Assembly (NCBI RefSeq): GCF_030272615.1
Contig: NC_081415.1
Coordinates: forward strand, 624,029,740-624,093,739
Direction of reading: 5' to 3'
Length of the DNA stretch: 64,000 nt
DNA from: Cryptomeria japonica
Lineage: Eukaryota; Streptophyta; Pinopsida; Cupressales; Cupressaceae
In this document: piece after piece, positions 1-12,200 of the stretch
How positions within the stretch are numbered: position 1 is the first letter of the stretch
Layout of the letters: every line of letters starts with the position of its first letter
Program-made: the position numbers and the translations under genes
The notes under the pieces: model-generated
Database searches by the model: none
Seen by the model: only the letters and a program-made list of their open reading frames with translations
What the model was told of the DNA's origin: nothing

Positions 1-51
1 TCAGGAGTTGGAGAATATGTTGTATATTATCTGGAGAATGATTTCATCACA

Positions 52-3000
52 ATGAGCACCTATCCATTGATAATGGAAGAGATAAAGGCAAAGCAAGAAC
101 ATATTCAAGCAATGATTGAAATAACATCTGCATTGACCGATTCAAAGTTTAATGATCTAGAAGGCTACAATGATGCAAAGGCAATGTGGGACAAGTGCAT
201 ATCTATGTATGGTGGAGATGAACATGTTCAAAGAGAAAAAGTGGATAGTCTAAGAGGACAACTTGAATCTATGAGGATGAATGAAGGTGAGAACATAACC
301 CAGTACAGTACAAGACTAAAGGATATTGTCAATCAAATCAAAGGAGCAAGTGGAACTATTGAAGAAAAGGATATAACAAGTAAGTTATTAAGAACCCTTC
401 TACCAACTTATGTAATCCGAGTCTCTGCAATCAATGAATTAAGGTCTGTACCCAATATGCCAGTTTCTTTTAGATGTTACTATTGGTAAGCTACAAGCAT
501 TTGAGCTAAGTAACTTTGATAAAAGTGGGTCACCGGTAAATAAAGTTGAATCTGCATTTAGTTCTTTTCATATTGGTGAATCTGATGATTACAATGATAG
601 AATGAGTAAGTACACTAAAGGGGATCACAGTGGAGCAAGTGAAAGATTTCACAAGAACATGGAAGGAGTACACAAACTATATGAGGAAATCAAAAAGCAA
701 GAAGAGTTTGAAGCACTATTAGCCAGAAGGTTACCGAGAGGCAAAGGTAAGTATAAAGGCAAACTACCTTTGAAATGTTTCAATTGTGATAAGATAGGAC
801 ATATGGCTACTAACTATCCTAACAAAGATTCTACTGAAAAGAGAGATTACCAAGATGACAGACAAAAAGATAATCATTACAGAGGACACCGAGACTTCAA
901 AAGAAGAGATAGAAAGTCATGCTTAATAGCCAATGAGGAATCCAATGATGATAAATCAAATAAAACTGATACAGAGGAAGTAGTTTATGTGGCTATCAAA
1001 GATGGATCAAATGAAGAAAGGTATTAAGAAAATGCCCTAATATCTCACATAAATACTAATGATTCTTGGATCATAGATAGTGGATGCTCACATCACATGA
1101 CAGGAGATAAACACAAGTTTGTTATGTTAGAAGACTATGATGGAGGCTATGTAAGATTTGGTAATGATGCACCATGTTCGGTAAAAGGTAAAGGATCTAT
1201 AACACTTCTTGACAATGCAAGATGCAATGATGTTTATTGGGTTGAAGGTTTGAAATACAATTTGTTGAGTGTAGCACAGCTAAAAAATATAGGATACCGA
1301 ATAGAATTTCAAACAGGAATTGTCAAAGTTCAGGACAAGCATGGAAGGTTAGCTGCTACCGGGACACAAACAAAAGGTAACACATTTCACCTTGACTCAA
1401 CTCGGAACAAGTGTTTGTATGCAAAGATAGATGATACCTGGTTATGACATAAAAGGTTTTGTCATGTAAATTTTGATAATATGATCAAAATAAGCAAGAA
1501 GCACCGAGTAAGAGGTCTACCGAGTTTGGAAAAGCCTAAGAATGCTATGTGTCGAGGATGCCAAATGATTAAAATGACAAGATCAAGCTTTACAAGTAAG
1601 TCCTACACTTCTAAGGGAATTTTAGATCTTGTGCACACTGATCTTTGTGGTCCTATGAAATTTCAAAGTTATTATGGTGATAAATATTTCATATTATTTG
1701 TGGATGATTACTCAAGGATGATGTCAGTAATGTTTTTAAAAGAAAAATAAGAAGCTTTTCAAATGTTTAAATGGTACAACGCAAGAGTAGAAAATGAAAC
1801 AGGAAGACAACTGAAATATCTTAGATCAGATAGAGGAGGAGAGTTCACATCTGATGACTTCAACTTATTCTGCCATGATCATGGTATTAAAAGACAAGTC
1901 TCTGCACCAAGAACTCCACAACAAAATGGAATTGCTGAGAGAAGAAACAGATCTATTATGGATTGTGCTAGAACCCTGATGATTGAAAAAAAAGTTCCAC
2001 AAACATTCCGGAGAGAAGCAATAAGCACAACAATTTACACCCTGAATTGAGTACAACTGAAGAAAGGAACTTTGAAGACACCATATGAAATCTGGTATGA
2101 CAAGAAACCTAATGTAAGTTATTTTAAAATCTTTGGAAGTAGATGCTATGTACACAAGGATGATAGAAATGGCAAGTTTGATTAGAAAAGTGAAGAAGGA
2201 ACATTTCTTGGTTATTCTTCTAGAAGTAAAGCATTTAAATGTCTGATCAAATCATCTAACAAAATAGTAGAAAGTGCAAATGTGAAAATTGATGAATTTG
2301 CAAAAAGAAATGATGAAGGAAACTCCAAAGAGCCAGAAGATTATGATGAATTCGTCTATGTTTAACTGACAAGTCCTACCGAGAAAACTACAGAAGGAAA
2401 TAAAGAGAATATCCAGTTACCGAGTGATGAAGAAGATCATACAGAGCCTACCAAGCCTGTAATAGACAAGTATGTCAGAAGACATCATGCATCAAGTTAG
2501 ATTATAGGAGATAAGGATGATCCAGTGATGACAAGGAACAAACTGAGACAAAACACATGTCTAATATCTGATTTTGAACCAAGAATAGTGAAAGAGGCAT
2601 TTAACAGTGAAGATTGGATAAATTCTATGACAGAAGAGATTGATCAAATCAAGAAGAATGACACATGGACACTGGTCCCAAGACCAAAGGACAAAAATGT
2701 AATCAGTACATAGTGGATCTTTAGAAACAAGCTGAATGAAAAAGGTGAGGTCATTCGAAATAAGGCAAGACTAGTTTGCAAAGGTTATGCCCAAGAAGAA
2801 GGAATTGATTATGGTGAGACTTTTGTACCTGTGGCAAGAATTGAAGGAGTAAGAACATTGTTGGCATATGTTGCTTACAAGAATTTCAAGGTATATCAAA
2901 TGGATGTCAAATCTACATTTCTGAATGGTATATTAGAAGAAGAAGTTTTTATTGAACGACCTGAAGGATTTGTTGAAGACAATAATAAAGATCAGGTATG

Positions 3001-4111
3001 TAAATTGAACAAAGCTTTATATGGTTTGAAACAAGCACCTAGAGCATGGTATGAAAGATTGCACTCTTATTTAATCAATATTGATTTTATAAGAACAAGT
3101 GAAAACAACAATATGTACATGAAGAATAATGAAAATGAAATATTGATCTCAACCATATTTGTTGATGATATTATATTTTGTGGAAATGACTCTTTATGCA
3201 AGAACTTTGGAAATGAAATGAGAAAAGAATTTGAGATGTCATTAATTGGTGAGATAAAGTATTTTATAGCTTTATAGATACTGCAAATGAAAAATGAGAT
3301 TTTCATTACTCAATCCAAGTACATAAAAGAAATCTCGAAGAAATTTGGAATGGAGGATTCAAAACCAGTAAGTACTCCTATGATTGCCAACTGTAAACTA
3401 TCAAAGAATGATGAATCTGCATCCATTGATGAGACATTTTACCAATCCATGATTGGAAAGCTACAATATGTTGTTCACAGTAGGCCAGATATAGCACATG
3501 CAGTAGGTATAGTTGCAAGATTCTTTGCAGATCCTAAGGAAACTCACATGACAGCAATCAAGAGAATTTTCAGATACTTGAAAGGCAGTGAGGATTATGG
3601 CTTAGTATATCATAAAGGAAATGATTTTGATTTAAAATTTTATACTGATGTTGATTGGGCAGGCAACATTGATGACAAGAAAAGAAAAAGTGGAGGAGAT
3701 TTCTTTTTAGGAGAAAGACTATTGAGTTGGCTTAGCAAGAAACAAGGATGTGTTTCACAGTCAACAGTAGAAGCTGAATACGTTGCTGCAACATTGAATT
3801 GTACCAACATAGCATGGATCAAATAACTATTGGAAGGTATAAATGAGAAAGTTACCGAGCCAGTAACTATATTCTGTGACAATACTAGTGCCATTAACAT
3901 TTCATAGAATCCAGTTATGCACTCTAAGACAAAGCACATCTCTATCAAATATCATTATCTTAGAGAAGAAGCTCAAGAGAAGAAAGTGGTGTTAGAGTAT
4001 GTTAGCACAAAGGAACAAATAGCAGATATCTTTACCAAGCCACTACCAAGGGACACTTTTGAGTATCTCAGAAGTAAGTTAGGGGTCCTACCACTATCTT
4101 TCATTCACTGA
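52..4111 (+). pseudogene. Decayed copia gag-pol polyprotein (element A)
   Basis: Gag, aspartic protease, integrase, reverse transcriptase and RNase H of a Ty1/copia element, in that order. Visible motifs are a zinc knuckle near 778-825 whose last Cys is Tyr (CFNCDKIGHMATNY), the protease DSGCSHHM near 1075, integrase HTDLCGPM near 1635, the DRGGEF and TPQQNGIAERRN blocks (1830-1945), RT with [11 protein letters not shown] near 2900, [14 protein letters not shown] near 3020 and FVDDIIF near 3160, then RNase H with VEAEYVAAT near 3770 and the ending ADIFTKPLP. A one-base insertion near 475 shifts frame, and the rest runs in one frame to a normal stop at 4109. In-frame stops lie at 1025, 1445, 1748, 2048, about 2183, 2363, about 2498, 2711, 3275, 3824 and about 3905. 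The true start lies upstream; the ATG at 52 is internal. Confidence 0.93.
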
Positions 4112-4489
4112 CCGAGTTCAGTGAAAGCATAAATTCAATGACTCTACAGAATATCTTATAGGAGTTGATGTTGATTTACACACTTTAGGATGTTTTCTAA
4201 AGGAAACAATACAGGGAACATGAATTGAAGACAAAATGCTCTGACAAAGACTAAGTTGACACATAACAATAGGAAATCACTTCATACAGGAAGAAATTAT
4301 GTTTTAGTTCTTTACTTTTTGGGATTGTTGTCAAAGGGGGAGAAGACTGGAGAAAAAGAATGGATACTAATGTATGGGGAAGAAGACTGATGACAAGGGG
4401 AGAGCATTTTAGCATTTCAGAATCTCACAACAATCCAAATCAATTAGGTCAAATCAATTGGTTTTGCCATCAATATCAAAGGGGGATGT
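4112..4489 (+). other. 3' noncoding region of A with two polypurine tracts
   Basis: This stretch between the pol stop and the LTR has no reading frame. It holds two near-identical purine tracts: AAAGGGGGAGAAG at 4333-4345, and AAAGGGGGA at 4478-4486 directly before the LTR. By position the second is the plus-strand primer. The first lies about 145 bp upstream and has a counterpart in element B. Confidence 0.7.
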
Positions 4490-6003
4490 TGTTGGCATTA
4501 TAACAGACAAGGAGAGATTGTTGGTATTTCAATAAGGATATTGAGAAGTTTGTTGATGATTATGGATATAACTGATTAAGGATGTTTACTATCCTAATAT
4601 TATTATTTTGTCATTGATGTCAAGAAATTGATTTTCTAATTCAGTATGATGTTGCCATATATTAAAAAGTATGATTTGATGAGTATAAAGATGTCGGTAA
4701 AAGACACAGAAAGAATGTGATGAATAAAGGGAGAAATAAGTTATTCAATGGGCAACTATTACTGAGTTAGACAATGATGAGATCATGATGTTTAGATTGT
4801 TTTGATATCCTACATATGTTATTAATTGTAAGGTTAATACTATACTATGTCACCGAGCAAAGAACCTAGTCGGTAAACCTTAAGGAACCTAGTCGATAAA
4901 CCCTAAGGTTATCGCTATCAGTTAATGAAGGCAGAATGTCTACCGAGTGAAGTTTCATATTTACCGAGTTGTAACTGAGTAGTAACAGAATGCATTGAAT
5001 GAATAAAAGCATTATTTAATGAAGGAAGCTGATGAGATGGCTATGATTAAATGATTGGTATGTCGTGCATGAAGTTTGTTAAGAATCTATGGCAAAGGAA
5101 AATTGGCAGGAAGATCTACAGCTCATATTGAACTGCAATACCCTAGCACAAGTTCCAAGAAATGTATGCAAGTTCCAAGGTGGGGTAAAATGTTTTTCAA
5201 ATCGAAGGAAACATTGAACCTGGTCAAAGTTTGAAGATCTGATGGTTATGATTGATCATGGGAAATGTGATCAAGGAGATTAAGTGGTCAGCAAATTGTT
5301 TATAAATAAGGAACTATTGATAAACAATGCATGCGGGCAAATGTATGCATAGGGATGCTACATAGTGATTACCGAGTAGAGAAGCTTGAAGACCTATTTT
5401 GAAGAATAGAGTATATAGACCAGTAGATGGACAAGATAAGTCCTATTGTATTGAGAAAATAAGAAGTTTAGCATTTTAGATGTGAAGTTGTAGATAGATT
5501 TTTATTATTGTTATTTTGTAAAGTGATAGAAAATCTCTTAACTGAGTGGACTTAACAGTCTTATTTGTAAAACCCTCTAGCAAGGTGACATTCTGATTGA
5601 GTGTTTGAAATCCTTTAACAAGGTCACTTCTAACAAGGTGAAGATCCTAACAGATCTGAGGGAAATCCCTTAACCGAGTCACATCTAGCAATGTGTTTGT
5701 AATCTTTAACAGGATTTGCTTTTAACCAAGCATACTCTAGAAGAGTATATTTCTTAGTGGGTCCAAAATCCCACAGTGGTTTTTCCCTATTCGGGTTTCC
5801 ACGTTAAATCTGGTGTTATAAGTGTTATGATGTTTATATGCTTTTGAGTGTGCATGTTTATCAGTTTTGGTTATATTACTGAAGTATATGTTATCAAGGT
5901 TGAATCTGTTGTTTTTATGGAAGATTAAGTTTATATGATTCACCCCCCCCTCTCATCTTATTAGCTTAGCATCTGTACTTAACATTAAGTATCAGAACTA
6001 TCA
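4490..6003 (+). repeat. 3' LTR of copia element A
   Basis: A 1514-bp LTR starting TGTTGGCATTATAAC and ending AGTATCAGAACTATCA, so it has TG...CA ends. It aligns along its length with both LTRs of B (45884-47389 and 52107-53633) and with the partial LTR at 63486. Seven bases after the first TGTTGGCA present in B are missing here. A 23-bp unit (GAACCTAGTC...) is present twice at 4862-4907. ACCGAG hexamers recur near 4851, 4942, 4964, 5372 and 5674. A C-rich run (5943-5951) precedes the 3' end, as in the relatives. Confidence 0.93.
5301..5308 (+). promoter_or_regulatory. Putative TATA box of the A-type LTR
   Basis: TATAAATA sits about 810 bp into the LTR and is conserved at the same place in both B LTRs (46673 and 52919). 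Conservation in an otherwise drifting LTR, plus the match to a plant TATA box, supports it as the Pol II core promoter. No start site can be fixed from sequence. Confidence 0.5.
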
Positions 6004-6795
6004 TATGTTCTTGTTTAAAGGCATGGGATATTTTGGAAAAGATATGGACCTACAAAGAGAAAGGGATGGTGAAGACATGCTAGTGCAGTTATGGAGCACA
6101 GATCTATCTTGGGATAGAGAAGATGCTAGCTATCTAAAATTTGATGTATGCTTTGCATCTAAGCTTAGAATTCTTCTATGTCAAGACAACCCTAGGATCC
6201 CAAAGGCTCAACTTGAATTCATCAGACCTAAGGAGTTTGCAAAGAGCATCAAGATTATGCACAATTGGGGTGACATAATCTTATATCCCATTTCCACCAT
6301 TTTCAGAGTATATGGTTTCAAAGGAACTGCATATTTGCTCCCCTATCAAGTCCCTTTGAATATTGGTATTACTGAGATTGTGAGATAAATTGGAGGACTA
6401 CAAGAAGCAGAGCTCACGAATAAAGGAAGAGGGACAATCTTCCGAATAGTCACCATGGCACATCAATTTGTAGTCACCAAAGGTGGTTGGCTACATTTTG
6501 AGAAGTTCCTTCAGCCATATAGATTGTCAATGGTAGTGGCTAGGTTTGGTGATCCTAAACAATTCTTCAATGGTATGTTTAGGAAAAAAGTCAACTGCGG
6601 GGGAAGAAATCATCAATTTCACTACCCTGAAGATTTGATAAGAAATGGATTTAATTTGGATGAGCAAGAAGTAAAAAAGGAAAAATGGTTGGCATACAAG
6701 AAGACCCTTGATTTGGTCTAATTTTTTGACAAGAATTATGATCCTTTGATAAGCTTTCATCCACTTGAGGAGAGGATCAATTTTTTGATATGATA

Positions 6796-6800
6796 CTTTG
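6796..6800. repeat. Left target-site duplication of element C (CTTTG)
   Basis: CTTTG directly precedes the left LTR and is repeated perfectly at 14705-14709 directly after the right LTR. A 5-bp duplication is normal for LTR retrotransposons, and it defines the insertion borders to the base. Confidence 0.93.
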
Positions 6801-6964
6801 TGTAGCATCCTAAAATTGCAACACTTGCAATTTCGACTGCATTTGGGTCTTCACGATGGCAGTGCAATGTTGAACCTGAATGGAGACCCCGAAACCTACT
6901 TGTGACATCAAAAACTGCATTTTTCTGCACCTTGGCCTGATCCATCCTTGCACCCTGCTGTCCC

Positions 6965-7075
6965 AGGAGGTGGGACCATGGCGCCTAGCGCCCTGGTCCT
7001 TCAAGACTAGGGCGCCTAGCGCCCTGGTCCCCCAGGACCATGGCGCCCAGCGCCCTGGTCCCTGGCCCTATTTTG
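6965..7075 (+). repeat. GC-rich tandem repeats in the U3 of C
   Basis: Three imperfect copies of a palindrome-rich unit containing GGCGCCTAGCGCCCTGGTCC. It stands out sharply from the AT-rich LTR. The same block in the right LTR (about 13618-13705) has lost many CpGs to TG or CA. Its position upstream of the TATA box would suit an enhancer, but that is inference. Confidence 0.75.
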
Positions 7076-7183
7076 GGCCCGGTCTCTTTTGGGCATCGGG
7101 TCTTTAAGTTTGCAATTCGGGAAATAATGTTCCCTGGTCAGCCTAAGGTTAGGAAAATTAGTCTATCAGCCCTAATTGACAAG

Positions 7184-7191
7184 TATATAAA
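7184..7191 (+). promoter_or_regulatory. Putative TATA box in the LTR of C
   Basis: TATATAAA occurs downstream of the GC-rich block and upstream of the repeat-rich R/U5 part. It is conserved in the right LTR near 13827. The position fits the LTR promoter. Confidence 0.5.
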
Positions 7192-8065
7192 CTACTTTTC
7201 CTCTCCTAGAAAGGGAGGAAGGAAATAAGCAAGAGCAAGAGGCGAAAGCGATATTAAAACATTCAAACATTCAAGCATTCAAGCATTCATTCAAGCAATT
7301 GAGCATTCTAAGTCTCCATTCAAGGCTAAGTGTTGCATTCACGACAAGGATTCAACCACTGAAGAGGAGATCACATAAAACATACAACATACTACATACA
7401 TTACACCTTCGCATGTAAGAATATAAACATTCTTACAACAAGGTATCAGTACTTGTTTACATTACAAACATTTACATTTACAACATTCTCATTTCTTGGT
7501 TAATTCCACAACCGGGGTTTGACCTAAAGGCAAACCCCTCATCCCTAACCCCCCAATCTTCCTCTCTTTTCTATGTGTAGGTTGCAGGTACGCGGCTGTA
7601 ATTGAAGATCTGGAATCCTTATGCAGAGACGAACAGATCCCCCTTCATTTCGCGGATTTTTCGGAGGACCGTGTGCACGTCGGGCACCATCATCCCATCA
7701 ACTTTCGCTCAAATTTGCAAAACAACACCATCTTGACATTTTATTGCTAATTCCAGGTCTGTAGCTTCATCCCATATCCCTATCTCTGTTTATAAGTGAA
7801 TCTTTCCTACTTTACATGCATTCCTAGTTCAATCTTTCTATCTACATTCTTTACAAAAGAGGGTATCCTTGATGTCTTAACCGTTGAAACTCATTTAGAA
7901 TCCAATCTTGCATTGCATGGGATTGGATCTTGTGGGTTTCAACCCCTCTTTTGAATGTAAAGTCTCTCCTAAGTGAAAACCATCAACCCTAGTGACTCTC
8001 CCTTCTCTCTCCTTGGGGTTGGGGAGGGGAGAACAACTAAGGTTCGATTTTTCCGCTTTACATTT

Positions 8066-8084
8066 TGGTGAACCCGACGTGAAC
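8066..8084 (+). other. Primer-binding site of element C
   Basis: TGGTGAACCCGACGTGAAC begins three bases after the CA end of the left LTR, where the tRNA primer site is expected, and starts with the diagnostic TGG that pairs with a tRNA CCA end. I could not name the tRNA. Confidence 0.75.
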
Positions 8085-9251
8085 ATCCTCATTCTGATTA
8101 TTCATGGTTAGATCTGAAAATTTTGCTTTCCTAATTATATTTCCATGTTTGATCTTTTGCAAATTTTAGAGGTTGATTGCATAAAAAAACCCTAAAATTT
8201 TCTTTTTAAGTAATTAGACTTGTGAAATGTTTAATTGTTAATGCTTGTTTCAGATCTACCCTTCTATTGCAAATTATCAATTCATATTTGTGCTTTAATT
8301 CTAAAAATTAACTGGTTAAATGTCAAAACCCTAATTTTTAAGACCTTCTTGATTCAACCTTTGACTGATAATTTCACTAATCAAAACACTTCCAAATCGG
8401 CTGTAACTTTGGATTCCACAATAAAATCACAATATCTTTCATCCCTAAAAATTTGGAAAAAAGTTGCGAGGACTGTGTGCACCCCGAGCGCCATCGTCCC
8501 CGACATTTTTTTCTGAAATTTTGGGAGCTAGATCTTACTGTATTTTTCTGCTAAAATCCAGAATTTTGGCTGATTTTATCAATTTTAACACTTTCAAAAT
8601 TAAAGTCAAAGTTGGTCTAGCGGTTGCTTGGATTGAGGCTTCTAATCATTCAAAAATTGTTGAAATTAAAATTCATATCAAAATTGTGTTTCTTACAGTC
8701 CTAAATCTGAAAAGTGTGTTGGCATTCATTCGAAATTTCAGTGCTTTATTCAATTTTTTGCAATTTGTGACTTTTGAAATTAGGTGTTTAATTGCAAAAA
8801 CTTTGACTTCCACTTTCAAATTCGAATTTTGCATGAAATCGAGTCAACTTTTAAATTTCAAAGCTTGCATTGCTTTCAGTATTCCTTCTAAAATAATAAA
8901 ATTCAAAATTTTAGTTTCCCTCTCTTTTTCAAGATTCAAATTTTACATTTTTCAACAACCTTGGTAGGGTTCAATTTTGAGATTGCAACTTTAATTTGGC
9001 CTATCTACAGATCGTAAAATCACTCAATTTTTTCAAATTAGCTTTAAAATCATCATAACTTTCATCCCTGAAAAATTTCAAAAAAAGTTGCGAGGACCGT
9101 GTGCACTCCGTTCGCCACGGTCCCGGACATTTTTTCCGAAATTTCGGGAGATTGTCCTGATTGCATTTAACAGCTTAAATCTAGGAGATTGGCTGATTTT
9201 ATTGAAATTTGCTACCTCTAAAATTCAAAATCTTCTCTCTCTCTTTAGTGC
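8085..9251 (+). other. Long leader of C with direct repeats
   Basis: About 1.17 kb between the primer site and the Gag ATG. It is AT-rich, and two open stretches (8235-8516 and 8464-8967) lack any family resemblance; I read them as chance. It holds a roughly 100-bp direct repeat at about 8430-8530 and 9050-9150, starting with CTTTCATCCCT and including TTGCGAGGACNGTGTGCAC. This is where a retroelement packaging or dimerisation signal would be expected. Confidence 0.6.
9094..9123 (+). repeat. Perfect 8-bp stem-loop in the leader of C
   Basis: GGACCGTG at 9094-9101 is the exact reverse complement of CACGGTCC at 9116-9123, around a 14-nt loop. A related, imperfect stem lies at 8470-8499, and the 5' arm also occurs in both LTRs (7667 and about 14307). 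Confidence 0.7.
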
Positions 9252-12200
9252 ATGAGTTTTACAACAATAAGCCCTACTTACACTATTCCCGTTAGACAAA
9301 GACTTAGAATTAAGTCCTTCCAAGGTTTAATTACTGAGGAGATGGAACCTAATTTGAATGGCCTTCTTAACGAGGACATGGGTAATTCCTCTAATCCTCT
9401 TAATGATGAAGAAGCTCTACATGAGGTTTCTGTAGAACAACTTTCAAAATTGGATAACCAATTTGATGATTTTCGACAATGGATGTCTCAAGAATACCCC
9501 GATAGTGAAGCTCTTTCATTAATTGAGGGTCTAAAACGTATGGTTCAAAGTGATAAGAATGGAATTGTTATTTTGTGTGGTATTGCACACATTGTGGATT
9601 CGAATGTGATGCCTATGAAAAGTTGTGCCAAAACTTTAGGTTATACACAACCTCCTACTCAAGTTAATCATTATATTCCTTTGACAACTCCTATTGCTAG
9701 TATGCCTACTTTTACATCAAACATAATGACTACTTCAATACAAGACATTCCTCCTATGATCACTAGTCATGGGGGAAATCCTTCTTCTTCAATCAACCCT
9801 CTTCCTTCATTCAATCCAACTTCTTCATTCATTCCTTCAATGAGTGTTCCTATTATATCTCCACAAATAAACATGACACAAGGGGGCAATTCATTTAACC
9901 CTTCCATTCGTCCTTGTAGTGTTCCTCCTTTCCAATCATCTCCTATGACTAACTATCATAGTGTCCCACCACCTTACTCTCTACCTTCTTTCAATAACAT
10001 AATACCTCCATCACAATCTAACACGTCTAATATGAACTCTTCGACTGAAGCGACCATTAACAATCTTGCACAAACTGTCTCTTCTTTACAACAACAAATT
10101 GCCTCTATGAATCAATCTAAGTTTAGTGTGCCCACATTTGATGTCGTGAGCCCACTTTCTCTTGAGATTGTTCGAGCTATCCCCCCTAAAAATGTTGAAA
10201 TTCTGCATTTGGAGCTTTATAATGGTAAGGGTGATCCTCTAACACATGTTAAGACCTTTCAAACAATATGTACTAATTTTGCTTATGACCAAAGGTTGCT
10301 TGCAAAATTGTTTACTAGAACATTAAGAGATAAATCCCTACAATGGTATTTCTCGTTTCCTTCCTATTCTATTACTTCTTTCAAACAACTTGCAAATGCT
10401 TTTATTCAACAATTTCAAAACAATATAAGTCCTAAAGTTACTTTGATTGATTTAATGCATTGTAAACAAGGTGTTAAAGAAAAAGTGACTGATTTCACTG
10501 GTAGATATAAGCATTTGTATGCTCAAATTTCTTTTCCAGTGCCTGACAATGACATTCAAAGAATCTTTATTTCTAATTTACAAAAAGATATTAGAGAAAA
10601 ACTTCTATTTTCTGAGTTTACTTCTTTCCAATAGTTGTGCGCAACTCTTCACAATTATCAACTAACTGTGAGTCAAATGGAACAAGCAAATCCTATGGCT
10701 CTGAGTGATAAGGGTGATAGTAGTCAACAACCATTTGGGAAGTTTAAACCAAATAGAGAATCCATTAAATTCAATGAAAACATCATCAACAACAATGTGA
10801 ATGCGACATCAGGTGTGCCTCCTATTTCTAAGTTTTTCAAGAAAGAAAGAAAGTTTACTCCTTTGAATGAATCATTGCATAGTATTATGAATAAGTTATT
10901 GGAACAAAATGTGCTTACTCTTCCTCCTATAAGGAAAATAGATCCTGCAAAGATTAATTCACCCTATTTTGATAACAAATCTTTTTGTCAATTTCATCGT
11001 CAACCTGGGCATGATACTGAAAAATGTTTTGCTTTAAAGGGTAAAATTCAAGATTTGATTGATAATAATACTATCTCTGTTTCTGGTGTGAATGATAAAG
11101 GCAATACATCTGTAGCTCCTCCTAACCAAAATCTTCAGATTTTTACTGATCCATTACCTTCTCATACCTCTAATGCGATTGATACTACTGATTCCTCTGT
11201 CTCACTGGATGATCTTGTGTCCATGACTCTGAATGTGATTAACTTTGTAGAGCAGCAGAAAATCCCTAAAGAACCTTCCATTACCTTTGATTCTAGTGAA
11301 ACTATCAGGGCACCTGATGGTCCTTTATATATAGTTGCAAAAGTCAAGAATACACCTTGCTGCAGAGTGCTTATTGATCCTTCTTGCATGGTTAATATCA
11401 TTATTGAAGAATTTCTATTTACTTTGCAATTGAATCAAGTGATCTATGATGAAACAAATGTGGTTGTGAAAATATTTGATGCATTTTCTTCTCCTGCAAT
11501 TGGTTCTATTGCATTACCTATTGGGGTCCATAACAAATCCCTTGATGTGGACTTTGCTATTATTCCATCATCCGAACAATTTTGTGTGAAGCTAGGCTAT
11601 CCTTGGCTATCTTCCATGAAAGCTATTGTTTCTCCTATTCACAAGTGTTTGAAATTTCCCCATAATGGTGAAGTTGTTACTATCAATCATAGTCTCTTTA
11701 AACCAGCTGAAAGAACTTCTAGCGTTCCTATTGATTACTTTTGGCCTAAACAATTCCAATCTCTTCCTCCGCAAAGTGATCATCTTTTCAAATCTTATCA
11801 AAAGTGGAAAAAAGATATGATCCTATCTCTAAGTGAACCTAGAACACCCAAACTTGACATTACTATCATTCTTGAGAAGGAAGTTATTCCTTTGAAAGAT
11901 AAAACTAATGTCTTTCCTCAAGAAGATTCCCAACCCATCCCTATGAATGTGACTATGCCTATGACTAATAAACTTCCCAAAAGTAGACCTATACCTCCTC
12001 ATCATGATGGACTTGGTCTCCTTCCTAAACCAAATATTCCTCCCTTATATGGAGTAGTTCCTCCTCCTTCCTCTTATGGAGAGAAGAGACCTTCCTCTTC
12101 TCCTATTATTCAACCTAAGAAACCACAACCTAAACACCCAAGTGAAAAGGATGAGAACATTCCTCCTCCTCAATCTTCTCAACTTCCTACTAAGACTAGA

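Larger units (their letters stand above)
1..6003 (+). mobile_element. Ty1/copia LTR retrotransposon A, 5' end outside window
   Basis: The window opens inside a copia element. Base 1 aligns with base 47523 of the complete relative B, so the 5' LTR, primer site and first codons of gag lie to the left of the window. What remains is decayed gag-pol (52-4111), a 3' noncoding stretch with a purine tract, and a complete 3' LTR (4490-6003). Domain order is Gag, protease, integrase, RT, RNase H, the copia order. The element is dead: it has one frameshift and about eleven in-frame stops. It ends against ORF E, so it probably inserted there, but the target duplication cannot be tested without the left end. 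Confidence 0.95.
6801..8062 (+). repeat. 5' LTR of element C
   Basis: A 1262-bp LTR beginning TGTAGCATCCTAAAATTG and ending CCGCTTTACA. It matches the right LTR (13444-14704) along its length, with mostly transition differences by eye. It contains a GC-rich repeat block (about 6965-7075), a TATATAAA box (7184), a run of short ACATTCAAGC-like repeats (7258-7310) and one copy of the GGACCGTG motif (7667) that recurs in the leader. Confidence 0.95.

Noticed and set aside
1865-2155. Reverse-strand frames inside copia gag-pol (also at 3067, 3640, 49428 and 51149)
   Set aside because: Shadows of conserved integrase, RT and RNase H codons on the + strand.
6880-7228. Pro/Ala-rich reading frames in the left LTR of C
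   Set aside because: They come from the GC-rich U3 repeats; the right LTR does not keep them open.
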